A DNA stretch of 64,000 bases from JAMXLO01 sp963719805 (GCA_963719805.1 CAVRDF010000008.1:1364001-1428000), one strand, 5' to 3'; counted from the first letter of the stretch, positions 37,875-47,645 are shown. Notes: generated by a model from the sequence alone, not told the origin. Numbers and translations: made by a program.

Positions 37875-38285
37875 CTAACCGGCATCCGCGCCGCGGATCA
37901 TCGAACCCAGTTTGCGATATCCGGCCCCGGTCGGATGCAGCCCGTCGGGTCCGGCCTGCGGCGTGCAGTCAATGATCCGGTCACCGAACTGCGAGGCCAC
38001 GGTGCGAATAGCCGAACGTGCGTGATCGTGCTGCGCCGGCAGCAGCCAGTATACCGCGCCACCGTGTACCGTTTCGCGCACACGCTGCAGGTTTTCGATG
38101 GTGTAGGCAGCTAAGCCATCATTGACGCCAAGGCTGATCACAACCTTGCCGGCCGACTGCGTCGTCAACAGCTCATGCACGAATTGACGCGAGGTGATGC
38201 CGACACGGGCCTCGGTGCGACATTCCGGAAGAGCCTGACCAACACCGACTGCGATACTGTCACCAAGCACCAGACAAGGCAGCAA
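37875..38285 (-). CDS. SGNH/GDSL-type hydrolase, small
   Basis: 136-residue esterase-like protein: nucleophile block GDSIAVGVGQALPEC at the start, oxyanion Asn in ISLGVNDGL, and the catalytic Asp-His in PDGLHPTGAGYRKLG. No signal peptide is visible at the chosen ATG (38285), so it is cytoplasmic unless the start is upstream. Very short for the fold. First of three SGNH proteins in this stretch, probably acting on acyl groups of a glycan made with the MBOAT protein. Confidence 0.83.
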   Translation of the reverse strand: MLPCLVLGDSIAVGVGQALPECRTEARVGITSRQFVHELLTTQSAGKVVISLGVNDGLAAYTIENLQRVRETVHGGAVYWLLPAQHDHARSAIRTVASQFGDRIIDCTPQAGPDGLHPTGAGYRKLGSMIRGADAG

Positions 38286-38370
38286 CCCGAACCTCCACGC
38301 AAGATGGCGCAGTGTTAACGCCGCAGCGTCGTCGCGGCGTTCCGGGTATCACGCTGAGATGAAGGAATAT

Positions 38371-38619
38371 CTAATTGTCGGCAGCGCCGCGCACCAGGTC
38401 GTGCATGTCGTCATACAGCTGATTCAAGCCGAGGCGTTGCGTGGCGGCGAGCCACGCGTCTGCCGCAGTCTGCACCATGGTTCCTTCGGCAGCCGAGTCA
38501 TCTATCCATGCTGCGAGTGGTTTGGCCGTGAATACAGCGGCCACGACGCAGGCGAGCAGGGCGATGCCCAGCAAGCGTGATGGCGAGACCAACACGGCCA
38601 TCGGTTGTTGTGTGTTCAT
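38371..38619 (-). CDS. Small single-helix membrane protein downstream of the MBOAT gene
   Basis: 82 residues: short cytoplasmic start MNTQQPMAVLVSPSR, one transmembrane segment LLGIALLACVVAAVFTA, then a ~45-residue helical periplasmic part (AADAWLAATQRLGLNQLYDD, MHDLVRGAADN). It begins 16 bases after the MBOAT stop, so it belongs to that operon. Small proteins in equivalent positions (DltX, AlgF-like partners) assist acyl transfer in other systems; a like role here is inference. No sequence family recognised. Confidence 0.7.
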   Translation of the reverse strand: MNTQQPMAVLVSPSRLLGIALLACVVAAVFTAKPLAAWIDDSAAEGTMVQTAADAWLAATQRLGLNQLYDDMHDLVRGAADN

Positions 38620-38635
38620 CCGTCCTTATGGGTCT

Positions 38636-40033
38636 TCAAAACTGAAAGTAGATGAATGGTGCCACTCCTCCAGGCCCTATCGCATCGATCATCGCGATGC
38701 CGACCCCAGCCGTTACGCCCCAGGTCCACGCCGGCATCGCTGCCGAGACTCGTGCGATGCGCCCAGGCATATCGCGCGGCACGGCATGCAGTGCCAACCC
38801 CAGCGCTATCAATGCCAAAGTGAATGGCGTCACCTGCGTCTCGTCGCCATGCCCCTGCACCATCGCCTTCAGAAAGATCACCACGGTCTGAAAGCTGTCG
38901 GCGCGGAACAGGATCCAGCCCAGGCAGACAATGTGGAACACGATCAGAATCGCCAGCACGCGGCCGACACGTTCGACCGACCATGGCTTCCACCACCGCT
39001 CCGCCACCAGGCCGGCGCCGTGCAGTCCGCCCCACGCGACGAACTTCCACGCCGCGCCGTGCCACACCCCGCCCAGCAACATCGTGATCATCAGGTTGCG
39101 CGTGGTGAACCAGCGTCCTCCCCGGCTTCCGCCGAGCGGCTTGTACAGATAGTCGCGCAGCCACGATGACAACGAGATATGCCAGCGTTGCCAGAACTCG
39201 CGCAGGCTCGCCGCGCGATACGGCTGATTGAAGTTGATCGGGAATCGATAGCCGAGCAGCGTCGCCAGGCCGATCGCCATGTCGCTGTAGGCGGAGAAGT
39301 CGCAATAAATCTGCACCGCGTAGCCATAGGTTGCCAGCAACAGGTCGAGCGGCCGGAAGCGTGACGGATCGAAGAACACCGGATCGACCAGATCTGTAGC
39401 CAGATAGGTCGCGATCACTACTTTCTTGAACAGCCCACCCAGAATCAGCAACACCGGTTCGGCAATTGGCACGCCTCTCTCTGGCGGTCGCGCCAACTGC
39501 GGCAGGAAGAACGACGCGCGCACGATAGGGCCGGCGACAAGCTGCGGGAAGAATGACAGGTACAGCAGGATGTCACCCACACGCTTACACACCGCCACGT
39601 CGCCACGATACACGTCGACCAGATAAGAAATGCCGTGGAAGGTGAAGAATGAAATGCCGACGGGCAGGATGATCTCCATGAACGGCAGTTCGCGATCCGC
39701 ACCGATCGCATGCAGCAGGTGATTGGCCGAGCCGACCAGGAAATCGAGATACTTGAACGTGGAGAGCAACAGCAGGTGCAGCCCTACCGTGATGCTGACG
39801 ATGAGTTTGCGTGTGCGCATTTCGCGCACGCTGGCAATTGCCAGACCGCCGCCATAAGTGAGCAGCGAACTGCCCGCGAGCAGCAGGCAATAGTGCCAGT
39901 TCCATTGCGCATAAAAGTAATAGCTGGCCGCCACCAGCAGCCATTTGCGTGCTTCATGCATGCGCGCAAGCGGTGCCAGCAATGCCAGCACGACGACGAA
40001 AAACAGCAGGAAGTCGAGCGTTGGGAACAGCAT
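38636..40033 (-). CDS. MBOAT-family membrane O-acyltransferase (AlgI/DltB-like)
   Basis: 465 residues, 10-12 helices. It moves acyl, usually acetyl, groups across the membrane to extracellular glycans. Motifs: FFTFHGISYLVDVYRGDV, SFFPQLVAGPIVRASFF, QIYCDFSAYSDMAIGLATLL, FWQRWHISLSSWLRDYLYKP, and MLLGGVWHGAAWKFVAWGGL with the catalytic His. Its ATG overlaps the stop of the upstream SGNH lipoprotein gene, so acyl-exporting and acyl-transferring steps are translationally coupled. No alg polysaccharide genes lie nearby. Confidence 0.93.
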   Translation of the reverse strand: MLFPTLDFLLFFVVVLALLAPLARMHEARKWLLVAASYYFYAQWNWHYCLLLAGSSLLTYGGGLAIASVREMRTRKLIVSITVGLHLLLLSTFKYLDFLVGSANHLLHAIGADRELPFMEIILPVGISFFTFHGISYLVDVYRGDVAVCKRVGDILLYLSFFPQLVAGPIVRASFFLPQLARPPERGVPIAEPVLLILGGLFKKVVIATYLATDLVDPVFFDPSRFRPLDLLLATYGYAVQIYCDFSAYSDMAIGLATLLGYRFPINFNQPYRAASLREFWQRWHISLSSWLRDYLYKPLGGSRGGRWFTTRNLMITMLLGGVWHGAAWKFVAWGGLHGAGLVAERWWKPWSVERVGRVLAILIVFHIVCLGWILFRADSFQTVVIFLKAMVQGHGDETQVTPFTLALIALGLALHAVPRDMPGRIARVSAAMPAWTWGVTAGVGIAMIDAIGPGGVAPFIYFQF

Positions 40034-41259
40034 CAGGCTGCGGGACGTAACGCGCGATACTGTGTGTAGCCATCCATGATGACGCGGAACAACTGCTCAG
40101 CGGTCGCCTGGTAGCCTGGCGCGAAGAGATGCACGTGATCGGGAGCAGCCCTCGGCGGCGCCGACGCGGCCCACCGTATCATGCTGCAGTCACCACCCAT
40201 TGCCGCCTTCCAGTCCCAGAAATACGCGCCTTGCTGCGCCGCCACGCGGCGTTGTGCCTCGCGGATTGCATCGAGCTTCGGCGGCACGCTCCAGCTCGCG
40301 TCGCCGCATGGCGCCGGTGCCGTTTGGCTTGCACCGCGCCGATCGCCGTCCGGCGGTCCGATAACCAGCAAGGCCGCATCTGGCGCAGCGGTGTGCAGAT
40401 CGTGCAACCGTGCTGCAAAATCCGCGGCATAGGTGGCGAGATCGACGTTGTCGTGGAATCCCTCGTTGGTGCCGAACGCGAGTATGATCAGTGACGGCGC
40501 AAGATGCGCGATGTCCTGATGCAGCAACGCCGGGTCCCACGCATCCATCAGTCCGACTGTAGCGCCAATGGTACCGAGATTGGCGTAGATCACTCCGGAT
40601 GTGCCGCGTGCGATGCTCCAAGCCAGCACGTCAACCGCGCCATCGCCACGTGTCTGCAGCGAGAGCGTCGGCGACGCTGGGACCGGCAGCCATGCGGCCT
40701 GCGCACTTGCCGCATTGGTGGGAATGACCGCCCCATTGGCGATCAGCTTGCCGCCGCCCGGTTGACGCAACACTTCGATCTCTGCTTGCGCCAGATCTCC
40801 CGGCTCTGCCGATAACGACATCTCCGCCGGACCATCCGCGTGCTGCCGCAGGCCGGTCAAACCGAATGGACCGCGATCGCCGTGGAAGCTGCTCACCACG
40901 GTCCAGCCTTGTTGCGTGACTGATGCGCGCGCCGGCCGGTAATAGCGGTAAGGTACGCCGGGCGGCAGCACACCGCGCCCCGCGTCACCGAAGCGGTTTT
41001 GCAACAATTCGCGTAATCGGCCGCTGAAGCTGTCATTCGCTGTGTGACTGTCGCCGATCTGCAGCATCACCACCGGCGCGGTGCGTTGTCCGGTCTCCAG
41101 CAACGCAAGCTGGCGGTACAGCGGCAGCAACGGCGCCGCTGTACCGAGCTTCGCAGCCATCCCCGTATCGGTTGGTGTTGGTCCGCTGGGCTGCACAGCG
41201 CAGGAAGCCATCAGCAGCATGCAAAGCAGCGCACTCGCGCGACGGCACGAACACAGCAT
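40033..41259 (-). CDS. SGNH-hydrolase-like lipoprotein (putative O-acetyltransferase)
   Basis: 408 residues. Lipoprotein signal with lipobox LMASC near residue 20. The SGNH domain has nucleophile block MLQIGDSHTANDSFSGRLRE, a carbohydrate-binding-like insertion, oxyanion Asn in LIILAFGTNEGFHDN and the Asp-His end DHVHLFAPGYQATAEQL. This resembles the AlgJ/AlgX or PatB/DltD side of acyl transfer. The start MLCSCRRAS at 41259 is preferred; the open frame runs 79 codons further but lacks a signal. It is upstream of and coupled to the MBOAT gene. Confidence 0.88.
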   Translation of the reverse strand: MLCSCRRASALLCMLLMASCAVQPSGPTPTDTGMAAKLGTAAPLLPLYRQLALLETGQRTAPVVMLQIGDSHTANDSFSGRLRELLQNRFGDAGRGVLPPGVPYRYYRPARASVTQQGWTVVSSFHGDRGPFGLTGLRQHADGPAEMSLSAEPGDLAQAEIEVLRQPGGGKLIANGAVIPTNAASAQAAWLPVPASPTLSLQTRGDGAVDVLAWSIARGTSGVIYANLGTIGATVGLMDAWDPALLHQDIAHLAPSLIILAFGTNEGFHDNVDLATYAADFAARLHDLHTAAPDAALLVIGPPDGDRRGASQTAPAPCGDASWSVPPKLDAIREAQRRVAAQQGAYFWDWKAAMGGDCSMIRWAASAPPRAAPDHVHLFAPGYQATAEQLFRVIMDGYTQYRALRPAA

Positions 41260-41328
41260 AACGATTCGGTTGCTCCTGCGAATCTGCGCTGATATTCTAG
41301 CACAGCACTTTACGTAACCATTCCACGG

Positions 41329-42054
41329 ATGCCCATGCCTCTTCACCGGCGCGAGCTGTTGCTCACGGTTGGTTCGTCCATCGCGTTGCGTTCGCTGCCC
41401 GCCGGCGCCGTGGAACCGACGCATATTCTTGTCGTCGGCGATTCCCAGGCACAGGGTCTTGCCGCCGGATTGCAACGGCAATTTCGCGTCGATCAATCAT
41501 GGCGAGTGATCGACAGATCGCATATCGCAACGGGGTTGTATGCATCGGCGCATTTCGACTGGCCGGTGCAAGTCCAAAACATCTGCGCGACGGAACCTGG
41601 CGCAATCGCTGTGGTGATGTTCGGTGCCAACGATCGTCCCCCCGTGCGTGTGCACGGACAGATCGACGGCAAGCTCGCCGCTGCCTTCACCACCACATAC
41701 AGTGCTCATGTGTATGCAGTTGCAGAAACTCTGAAACGTTCCTGCGCTGCGGTCATTTGGGTCGGCCATCCCATTGTCCGCGATCCGGTTTATTCCGAGG
41801 ACATGGCGCTGCTGAATAAGATTTTTGCCACGCAATCCGTCGCCGCCGGCGGCGACTGGTTTTCCTCATGGCCGCTGTTTGCGGATACGGATGGGAAATA
41901 TCAGGCTTACGGCAAGGGTCTCGACGGTGAAACCACGAGACTCCGTGCTGACGATGGCGTTCACTGCACCGGGGCGGGGTATGATTTACTCGCCCATGCT
42001 CTGCTGCCTGGCATCGAGCACCGCCGTCAAACGCCGGCACAACCGCCGGCTTAA
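41329..42054 (+). CDS. SGNH-hydrolase-like exported protein
   Basis: 241 residues, divergent from the preceding lipoprotein gene. Tat-like or Sec signal in MPLHRRELLLTVGSSIALRS. SGNH motifs: VVGDSQAQGLAAGLQR, MFGANDRPPV and DGVHCTGAGYDLLAHALL, matching DUF459-like proteins. It likely acts on extracytoplasmic acylated glycans with its neighbours. Both genes share the 69-base promoter gap, implying joint control. Confidence 0.85.
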   Translation: MPMPLHRRELLLTVGSSIALRSLPAGAVEPTHILVVGDSQAQGLAAGLQRQFRVDQSWRVIDRSHIATGLYASAHFDWPVQVQNICATEPGAIAVVMFGANDRPPVRVHGQIDGKLAAAFTTTYSAHVYAVAETLKRSCAAVIWVGHPIVRDPVYSEDMALLNKIFATQSVAAGGDWFSSWPLFADTDGKYQAYGKGLDGETTRLRADDGVHCTGAGYDLLAHALLPGIEHRRQTPAQPPA

Positions 42055-42103
42055 CATCACCGCGCCGCTCTTCGGTAACTGTGCGGTTCGACGATAACGC
42101 CGT

Positions 42104-43768
42104 TTACTGCCGCATGGCGCAGGCACCACCGGCAGCGGCCGAGGCGCGTGCGGTGGTCCGGATCAACCGCGGATACTGGCCCCCCGCCAGGGAATCCAGG
42201 CTGGCGGCCGGAACCCCCATTATCGCGGAATAATGCCACGAAAATGCCAAAGCATCCCGCACGAACGACCGCGTACCCTCGCTGGGGATCGCCTCGATGA
42301 ACATCAGCGGATCACCGTTGTCGCGCACCGAATCGACCCACTTGCGCAGTCCGGCCTGCCCCTCGGCATAGCTCGCCAACACCCGGATCAGGTTGCCGCT
42401 GATCACATCGTCATCCGCCAGCATCAGCAGATACTGCTGCCCAACCGAGAGGTTCACTGCCGGATCCTGCAGCCGCGTGGCCTCCACGCCGGCAACTGCA
42501 TGCGCGGTAGTCGGCATGATCTGCATCAACCCGCGTGCGCCAGTATGCGAAACCGCCGCAGGATGGAAATTGGATTCATGGCGGACCAGGGCATAGACCA
42601 GTGGAGGATCGATCTGGAAACCATTGGCCGGCCGCAGCCGCGTCAGCGCGGCTCTTTCGACTGGCCGGGCGGGACCGCGTTGCTCGATCTCCGTCTCTAA
42701 CTGGCCGAAGCCCATATCGCGCGCCACCAGCACCAGCGAGCGGTCAAATAAACCGTCCTGAGCAGTGTCCACCCATAATTCGCGTAGTTCGGCCTCGGCG
42801 TATCGCTTCTCGCCCACCTGTAGCAGTGCGAAGGCGCGGCGTCCCTGCGGGGTTGCAAGGAGCGCATCGACATCCGCGTTGCCCACGGTGCCATCCGGCA
42901 CGCAGGCCAGGGAAGGTCCCAGCGTCCGGTGAGCGATCGAGCCGTAGAACGTGCCGCCCTCCAGCGCGGCGCGCCGCATCCACATGGCGAAGCCGCCGCG
43001 GTTGGCCACGCGCTGCAGGACATGCCCGGCCCAGAATGCGCTGGCCGCACGCGCGCTGGGACTGCTGGCAGCCTCGTAGGCTGCTGCGAAGAAGCCCACC
43101 GCGATGTCAGTCTGCGCCTGCCGCCAAGCAGCCAGACCGGCGACGAACAGTGCCTGAGTCGCGTCGGCGGGCAGCGAGCCCGCGGACAGAAGCGGCATTG
43201 CCGCGGCAATCGCCTCGTTATCGCGGTTCTTCAGAAACAGGGCACGCACTTGCGCGGGGGAGATGGCGCGGGTCCGCGCGGCTCTGCGTGAGCCCGATGA
43301 TGCCTGGGCCGGCGCTGCGGCCGAGGCATCGGGAGACAGCCGCGCCAGCAGTTCGCGGATGCCGCCGGCCTCGGGCTGGTCGCCAAACCGCGCCAGCCAG
43401 GCAGTCAGCTCGGGAGCTCCCGCACGATAAGACGTGCGCAGGTAGCGGTCGGCCAGGATCGTGCCGAGCAGAAGGTGATTTGCCACCTTCTCGGTCTCGC
43501 GCGCAGCCTCAGCCAAGGCGCCGCTGCCCTGTAAGGAGAAAATTCTTCTAGCCAGAGCCGCCTCACTGGGCGGCAAAGGCTGTGGAAGACCTACGCCTGA
43601 CGCGCCGGGTATACTGAGCCTGGGCACCGCCAGTGCTGTCTGTTCGCCCGCTGACTCCGCACTCTGCGCCTGAGCAATAGAATAGTGTCCCGACGCTGCA
43701 AGAACAGCACCGAGCATCCCCGCCCAGATCGCCAGAGCACGGGTCCGTAGAGACCCTCGCCCTCGCAT
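42104..43768 (-). CDS. Lytic murein transglycosylase (SLT family)
   Basis: 554 residues. N-terminal signal (LRTRALAIWAGMLGAVLAAS), a long helical superhelix region (residues ~60-370) and a C-terminal SLT domain with the catalytic Glu in VRHESNFHPAAVSHTGARGL followed by MQIMPTTAHAV and the AYAEGQAGLRKW-type end (ASYAEGQAGLRKWVD). It cleaves peptidoglycan to 1,6-anhydro-muropeptides in the periplasm, like Slt70. ATG 43768 preferred to 43783. Ends convergent with the SGNH gene. Confidence 0.92.
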   Translation of the reverse strand: MRGRGSLRTRALAIWAGMLGAVLAASGHYSIAQAQSAESAGEQTALAVPRLSIPGASGVGLPQPLPPSEAALARRIFSLQGSGALAEAARETEKVANHLLLGTILADRYLRTSYRAGAPELTAWLARFGDQPEAGGIRELLARLSPDASAAAPAQASSGSRRAARTRAISPAQVRALFLKNRDNEAIAAAMPLLSAGSLPADATQALFVAGLAAWRQAQTDIAVGFFAAAYEAASSPSARAASAFWAGHVLQRVANRGGFAMWMRRAALEGGTFYGSIAHRTLGPSLACVPDGTVGNADVDALLATPQGRRAFALLQVGEKRYAEAELRELWVDTAQDGLFDRSLVLVARDMGFGQLETEIEQRGPARPVERAALTRLRPANGFQIDPPLVYALVRHESNFHPAAVSHTGARGLMQIMPTTAHAVAGVEATRLQDPAVNLSVGQQYLLMLADDDVISGNLIRVLASYAEGQAGLRKWVDSVRDNGDPLMFIEAIPSEGTRSFVRDALAFSWHYSAIMGVPAASLDSLAGGQYPRLIRTTARASAAAGGACAMRQ

Positions 43769-43783
43769 ATGATCCCAATACAC

Positions 43784-44007
43784 ACTCAGATCCAGACTGG
43801 CAACACTGCCCCAAAATCAGTCAGAATCATGGCGGCGAGTCAGAGATGACATTGGCGTGTATGCACGCCGCGCTCATTATCGGACTTTTTACAGCATACT
43901 ACTTGTGAATACTTGCAGGGCAAAAAATCTACTGTACTCACCCCAATTTCGACTGCGCCCGCTGTTTGCCAATTGACCTGCCCCGTCCGGCCACCGCACA
44001 TCCGCTC
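43784..44007 (+). promoter_or_regulatory. Promoter region of recF and the transglycosylase
   Basis: A 200-base, AT-richer divergent gap (notably CTTTTTACAGCATACTACTT-like sequence, minus strand and plus strand both AT-rich around 43880-43930). It must contain promoters for both genes. No DnaA-box cluster typical of an origin was spotted. Confidence 0.45.
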
Positions 44008-45165
44008 ATGCGCCTGCTACGCCTGTCGCTGACCGACTTCCGTAATTACTCGACGCTCACCTGGCGTCCGGCGGCCCGCATTGCCGTACTGTTTGGACCC
44101 AATGGCAGCGGCAAGACCAATCTGCTCGAGGCGGTCTCGCTGCTGATGCCAGGCCGCGGGCTGCGTGGTGCCCGAACCACCGATCTCGCGCGGCATGGGG
44201 GGGCCGGTGGCTGGGCGGTCGCCGGCCGCTTCGCCACTGCTGAAGGCGAGGTGGACATCGGCAGCGGCACACCGCCCGAAGGATCGCCGGACCGCCGAGT
44301 GTTTCGGCTGGACGGCGCCCCGCCGCGCAGCCAGGCCGAGATCGCCGCCCGCGTCGCCGCTGTCTGGCTGACCCCACAGATGGATCGGCTGTTCCAGGAG
44401 GGCCTGTCGGGGCGCCGCCGCTTCCTCGACCGGTTGGTCTGGGCGTTGGAACCCGGCCACGCCCGCGAGGTCGCGGCGCATGACGCCGCCATGGCCCAGC
44501 GCAACCGCCTGCTTGGCGAAAGCCGGCAGGAGCCGTCCTGGCTCGCCGGCCTGGAAGACGCCATGGCGCGCCACGCCGTCGCCGCCACAGCCGCGCGCAT
44601 CGCGCTGGTCGATCGGTTGAACGTGCTTCCAGCCTTCCCGGGCTTCCCGATTGCCCGCGTAAGCCTGGTTTGCCCGATCGCCGCCCGCGTGGCAGAGGCG
44701 CCTGCACTTGCCGTCGAGGACTGGCTTCGCGACAGCCTGGCCGCAAGCCGGCTACGCGATGCCGCCGCCGGCACCACCAGCGCCGGCGCGCACCGCACCG
44801 ACATGGCGCTGACGGATGCCGCCACCGGCACGCCAGCCGCGCTCGCCAGCACCGGCGAGCAGAAGGCTCTCCTGATCGGGATCATACTCCGCCATGCCAG
44901 CGCCATCGCCGCCGCTCGGGGCTTCGCACCGATACTGCTGCTGGACGAACCGGCGGTTCACCTCGATCCCAGCCGGCGCCTTGCCTTGCTGGCGGCACTC
45001 GTGCAGCTGCCCGCACAGACCATGATCACCGGCACGGACGCCGAAACATTCCAGCCGCTTGCCGGTATCGCCGAAGGTCTGCGTGTGCATGGCGGAGAAT
45101 TGCTGCCGGACGCGCATTTTCCGCTCCCGGAATCGGCCGATACCCCTGTGCCGCGGATCGCCTAG
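44008..45165 (+). CDS. recF: DNA replication/repair protein RecF
   Basis: 385-residue SMC-like ATPase loading RecA at gaps. N-terminus MRLLRLSLTDFRNYSTLTW is diagnostic; Walker A GPNGSGKT at about 30-37, signature region STGEQKALLIGIIL, and Walker B LLLDEPAVHLDPSRR near residue 312. A TTG 14 codons upstream is the only longer start; ATG 44008 fits the family. It lies 50 bases before gyrB, a classic order, but dnaA and dnaN are not upstream. Confidence 0.94.
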   Translation: MRLLRLSLTDFRNYSTLTWRPAARIAVLFGPNGSGKTNLLEAVSLLMPGRGLRGARTTDLARHGGAGGWAVAGRFATAEGEVDIGSGTPPEGSPDRRVFRLDGAPPRSQAEIAARVAAVWLTPQMDRLFQEGLSGRRRFLDRLVWALEPGHAREVAAHDAAMAQRNRLLGESRQEPSWLAGLEDAMARHAVAATAARIALVDRLNVLPAFPGFPIARVSLVCPIAARVAEAPALAVEDWLRDSLAASRLRDAAAGTTSAGAHRTDMALTDAATGTPAALASTGEQKALLIGIILRHASAIAAARGFAPILLLDEPAVHLDPSRRLALLAALVQLPAQTMITGTDAETFQPLAGIAEGLRVHGGELLPDAHFPLPESADTPVPRIA

Positions 45166-45215
45166 CAGCTATATAGCTAAAGTATCCTCACAGCTTACTG
45201 GAGCAGTCCGCCGGC

Positions 45216-47645
45216 ATGTCCGAAGACACCGCGCCGCAGCCTGATTCTGACGCCTATGATGCCGCATCGATTTCAGTGCTGCGCGGCCTGGACGCCGTCC
45301 GGCGACGGCCGGGCATGTATATCGGCGACACCGACGATGGCTCCGGCCTGCATCACATGGCGTTCGAGATCATCGACAACGCGGTGGACGAGGCGCAGGC
45401 CGGATTCGCTTCGCGCTGCGAGCTGATCCTTAACGGCGACGGCTCGGTCACGGTGCGCGACGACGGGCGTGGCATTCCGACCGACATCCATCCGGAGGAA
45501 GGCATTTCCGCCGCCGAGGTCGTGCTGACCCGGCTGCACGCGGGCGGCAAGTTCAACCAGAACTCCTACAAGGTGTCCGGTGGCCTGCATGGCGTCGGCG
45601 CCGCCGTGGTGAACGCTCTGTCCGAATGGATGGAGGTGCGCATCTGGCGCCACGGCGACGAGCACTTCATCCGCTTCCGCAATGGCGATGCCGAGGCGCC
45701 GCTGGCCCTGGTCGGGCACTCCGAGCACCGGAACGGCACCGAAGTCACGTTCAAAGCCAGTCCTGTCACCTTCACCCGCACTGAGTTCGACTTCGCCGTG
45801 CTCGAACGGCGGCTGCGCGAGCTGGCATTCCTGAACTCCGGCCTCACCATCGTGCTGCGCGACGAACGGCATGCGCCGGCGGTGGAAAGCGTGATGCACT
45901 ATGAAGGCGGCCTGATCGCCTTCGTCGAGTGGCTGGACCGCGGCAAGTCCGCGGTATTTTCGCCGCCGATCAACCTTCGCGCTGCTGATGAGGCACAGGG
46001 CATCCGGGTGGAATTCGCCCTGGCGTGGAACGACAGCTTCCACGAGACGATGCTGTGCTTCACCAACAACATCCCGCAGCGCGACGGCGGGACGCATCTC
46101 GCAGGTTTCCGCCAGGCGCTGACCCGCGTGGTGACCAAATACGCCGAGGGGATGGGCAAGAAGGAGCAGCTCCAGCTTGTCGGCGAGGACATGCGTGAAG
46201 GCATGACCGCGGTGCTGTCGGTCAAGGTGCCTGATCCGAAGTTCTCGTCGCAGACCAAGGACAAGCTGGTGTCGTCGGAAGTGCAGCCGGTGGTGCAGGC
46301 CGCGGTGGCCGACGCGGTGGCGCACTGGTTCGAGACGCACCCCAAGGAAGCCAAGGGCGTCGTGCAGAAGGTGATGGACGCCGCCGCCGCGCGTGAGGCA
46401 GCCCGCAAGGCGCGCGAGCTGACGCGGCGCAAGGGTGTGCTCGACGTTTCCACCCTGCCCGGCAAGCTCGCCGACTGCCAGGAGCGCGATCCGGCGAAAT
46501 GCGAGATCTTCATCGTCGAGGGTGACAGCGCCGGTGGCTCCGCAAAGCAGGGGCGCGACCGCAAGAACCAGGCGATCCTTCCGTTGAAGGGCAAGATCCT
46601 CAACGTCGAACGCGCCCGCTTCGACCGCATGCTCGGCAGCCAGGAGATCGGCACGCTGATCACGGCGCTGGGCACCGGCATCGGCCGCGGCGAGCCGGAA
46701 CAGGGCGGCTTCGACGTCAAAAAGCTGCGCTACCACAAGATCGTCATCATGACAGACGCTGACGTGGACGGCTCGCATATCCGCACGCTGCTGCTGACGT
46801 TCTTCTTCCGCCAGATGCCCGACCTGATCGAGCGCGGCCATTTGTATATCGCGCAACCGCCGCTGTACCGCGCCAAGCGGGGCAACGACGAACGCTACCT
46901 GAAAGACGACAACGCGCTGGAGAATTTCCTGCTCGACAAGGCGCTCGCCGACGCGCGGCTGACCTATGGCGACGGCGAAGTGTTCGAAGGCGAGGAACTG
47001 CACGTGCACGTGCGGTGGCTGCGCCACGTCGCAGGCCTGCTGCGCCGCCTCGTGGTGACGGCGCCGATAGCGTACCTGGAACAGGTCGCCATCGCCGGCG
47101 CCATGAAATCCGACCCCGCGCGCGCCATCGAAGCGGGACCAACGCTGGCTGCGCGGCTGAACGGCGTGTCGCTGCCGAATGAACGGGGCTGGGTGGTCTC
47201 CGCCGATGGCGGCCTGCTCATGTCCCGCATGGTCCGCGGTGTCGCCGAACGCTACACGCTTGACGCCGCGGCCCTGCGCAGCGAGGACGCGCGCCGCCTC
47301 GATGGGCTCGCCGAGGAGCTCGGCCGCCGCTTCGCGACCCCAGCGAAGCTCAAGCTCGACGCCCAGGAAGTGTCGGTGGCCGGACCCGCCAGCACGTTTG
47401 ACCGCATCATCGCGCATGGCCGCCGCGGGCTGACTATTCAGCGCTTCAAAGGCCTCGGCGAGATGAACGCCGATGAGCTCGGTCGCACCACGCTGGAACC
47501 CGCGGGCCGAACGCTGTTGCAGGTCAAGGTTGGCGACGTCGAGGAAGCAGCGCAGGTATTCAGCACGCTGATGGGCGACGTGGTGGAACCGCGCCGCGAG
47601 TTCATCGTCGGCAACGCGCTTAAGGTCGCCAACCTGGACGTCTAG
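45216..47645 (+). CDS. gyrB: DNA gyrase subunit B
   Basis: ATPase subunit of the type II topoisomerase introducing negative supercoils. 809 residues. GHKL ATPase domain (GLDAVRRRPGMYIGDTDDGS, EIIDNAVDEAQAG, GGKFNQNSYKVSGGLHGVGA), transducer domain, TOPRIM with EGDSAGGSAKQGRDRKNQA near residue 435 and TDADVDGSHIRTLLL near 512, and the C-terminal QRFKGLGEMNADEL. All catalytic motifs intact. Start ATG 45216 has GGAGCAG upstream. Downstream is the CheZ-like gene after 64 bases. Confidence 0.97.
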   Translation: MSEDTAPQPDSDAYDAASISVLRGLDAVRRRPGMYIGDTDDGSGLHHMAFEIIDNAVDEAQAGFASRCELILNGDGSVTVRDDGRGIPTDIHPEEGISAAEVVLTRLHAGGKFNQNSYKVSGGLHGVGAAVVNALSEWMEVRIWRHGDEHFIRFRNGDAEAPLALVGHSEHRNGTEVTFKASPVTFTRTEFDFAVLERRLRELAFLNSGLTIVLRDERHAPAVESVMHYEGGLIAFVEWLDRGKSAVFSPPINLRAADEAQGIRVEFALAWNDSFHETMLCFTNNIPQRDGGTHLAGFRQALTRVVTKYAEGMGKKEQLQLVGEDMREGMTAVLSVKVPDPKFSSQTKDKLVSSEVQPVVQAAVADAVAHWFETHPKEAKGVVQKVMDAAAAREAARKARELTRRKGVLDVSTLPGKLADCQERDPAKCEIFIVEGDSAGGSAKQGRDRKNQAILPLKGKILNVERARFDRMLGSQEIGTLITALGTGIGRGEPEQGGFDVKKLRYHKIVIMTDADVDGSHIRTLLLTFFFRQMPDLIERGHLYIAQPPLYRAKRGNDERYLKDDNALENFLLDKALADARLTYGDGEVFEGEELHVHVRWLRHVAGLLRRLVVTAPIAYLEQVAIAGAMKSDPARAIEAGPTLAARLNGVSLPNERGWVVSADGGLLMSRMVRGVAERYTLDAAALRSEDARRLDGLAEELGRRFATPAKLKLDAQEVSVAGPASTFDRIIAHGRRGLTIQRFKGLGEMNADELGRTTLEPAGRTLLQVKVGDVEEAAQVFSTLMGDVVEPRREFIVGNALKVANLDV

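Noticed and set aside
43784..44007. Replication origin next to recF
   Set aside because: AT-richer, but no cluster of TTATCCACA-type DnaA boxes was seen and dnaA/dnaN are absent.
45273..47417. 714-residue minus-strand open frame
   Set aside because: Antisense of gyrB; composition is a reflection of gyrB codon use.
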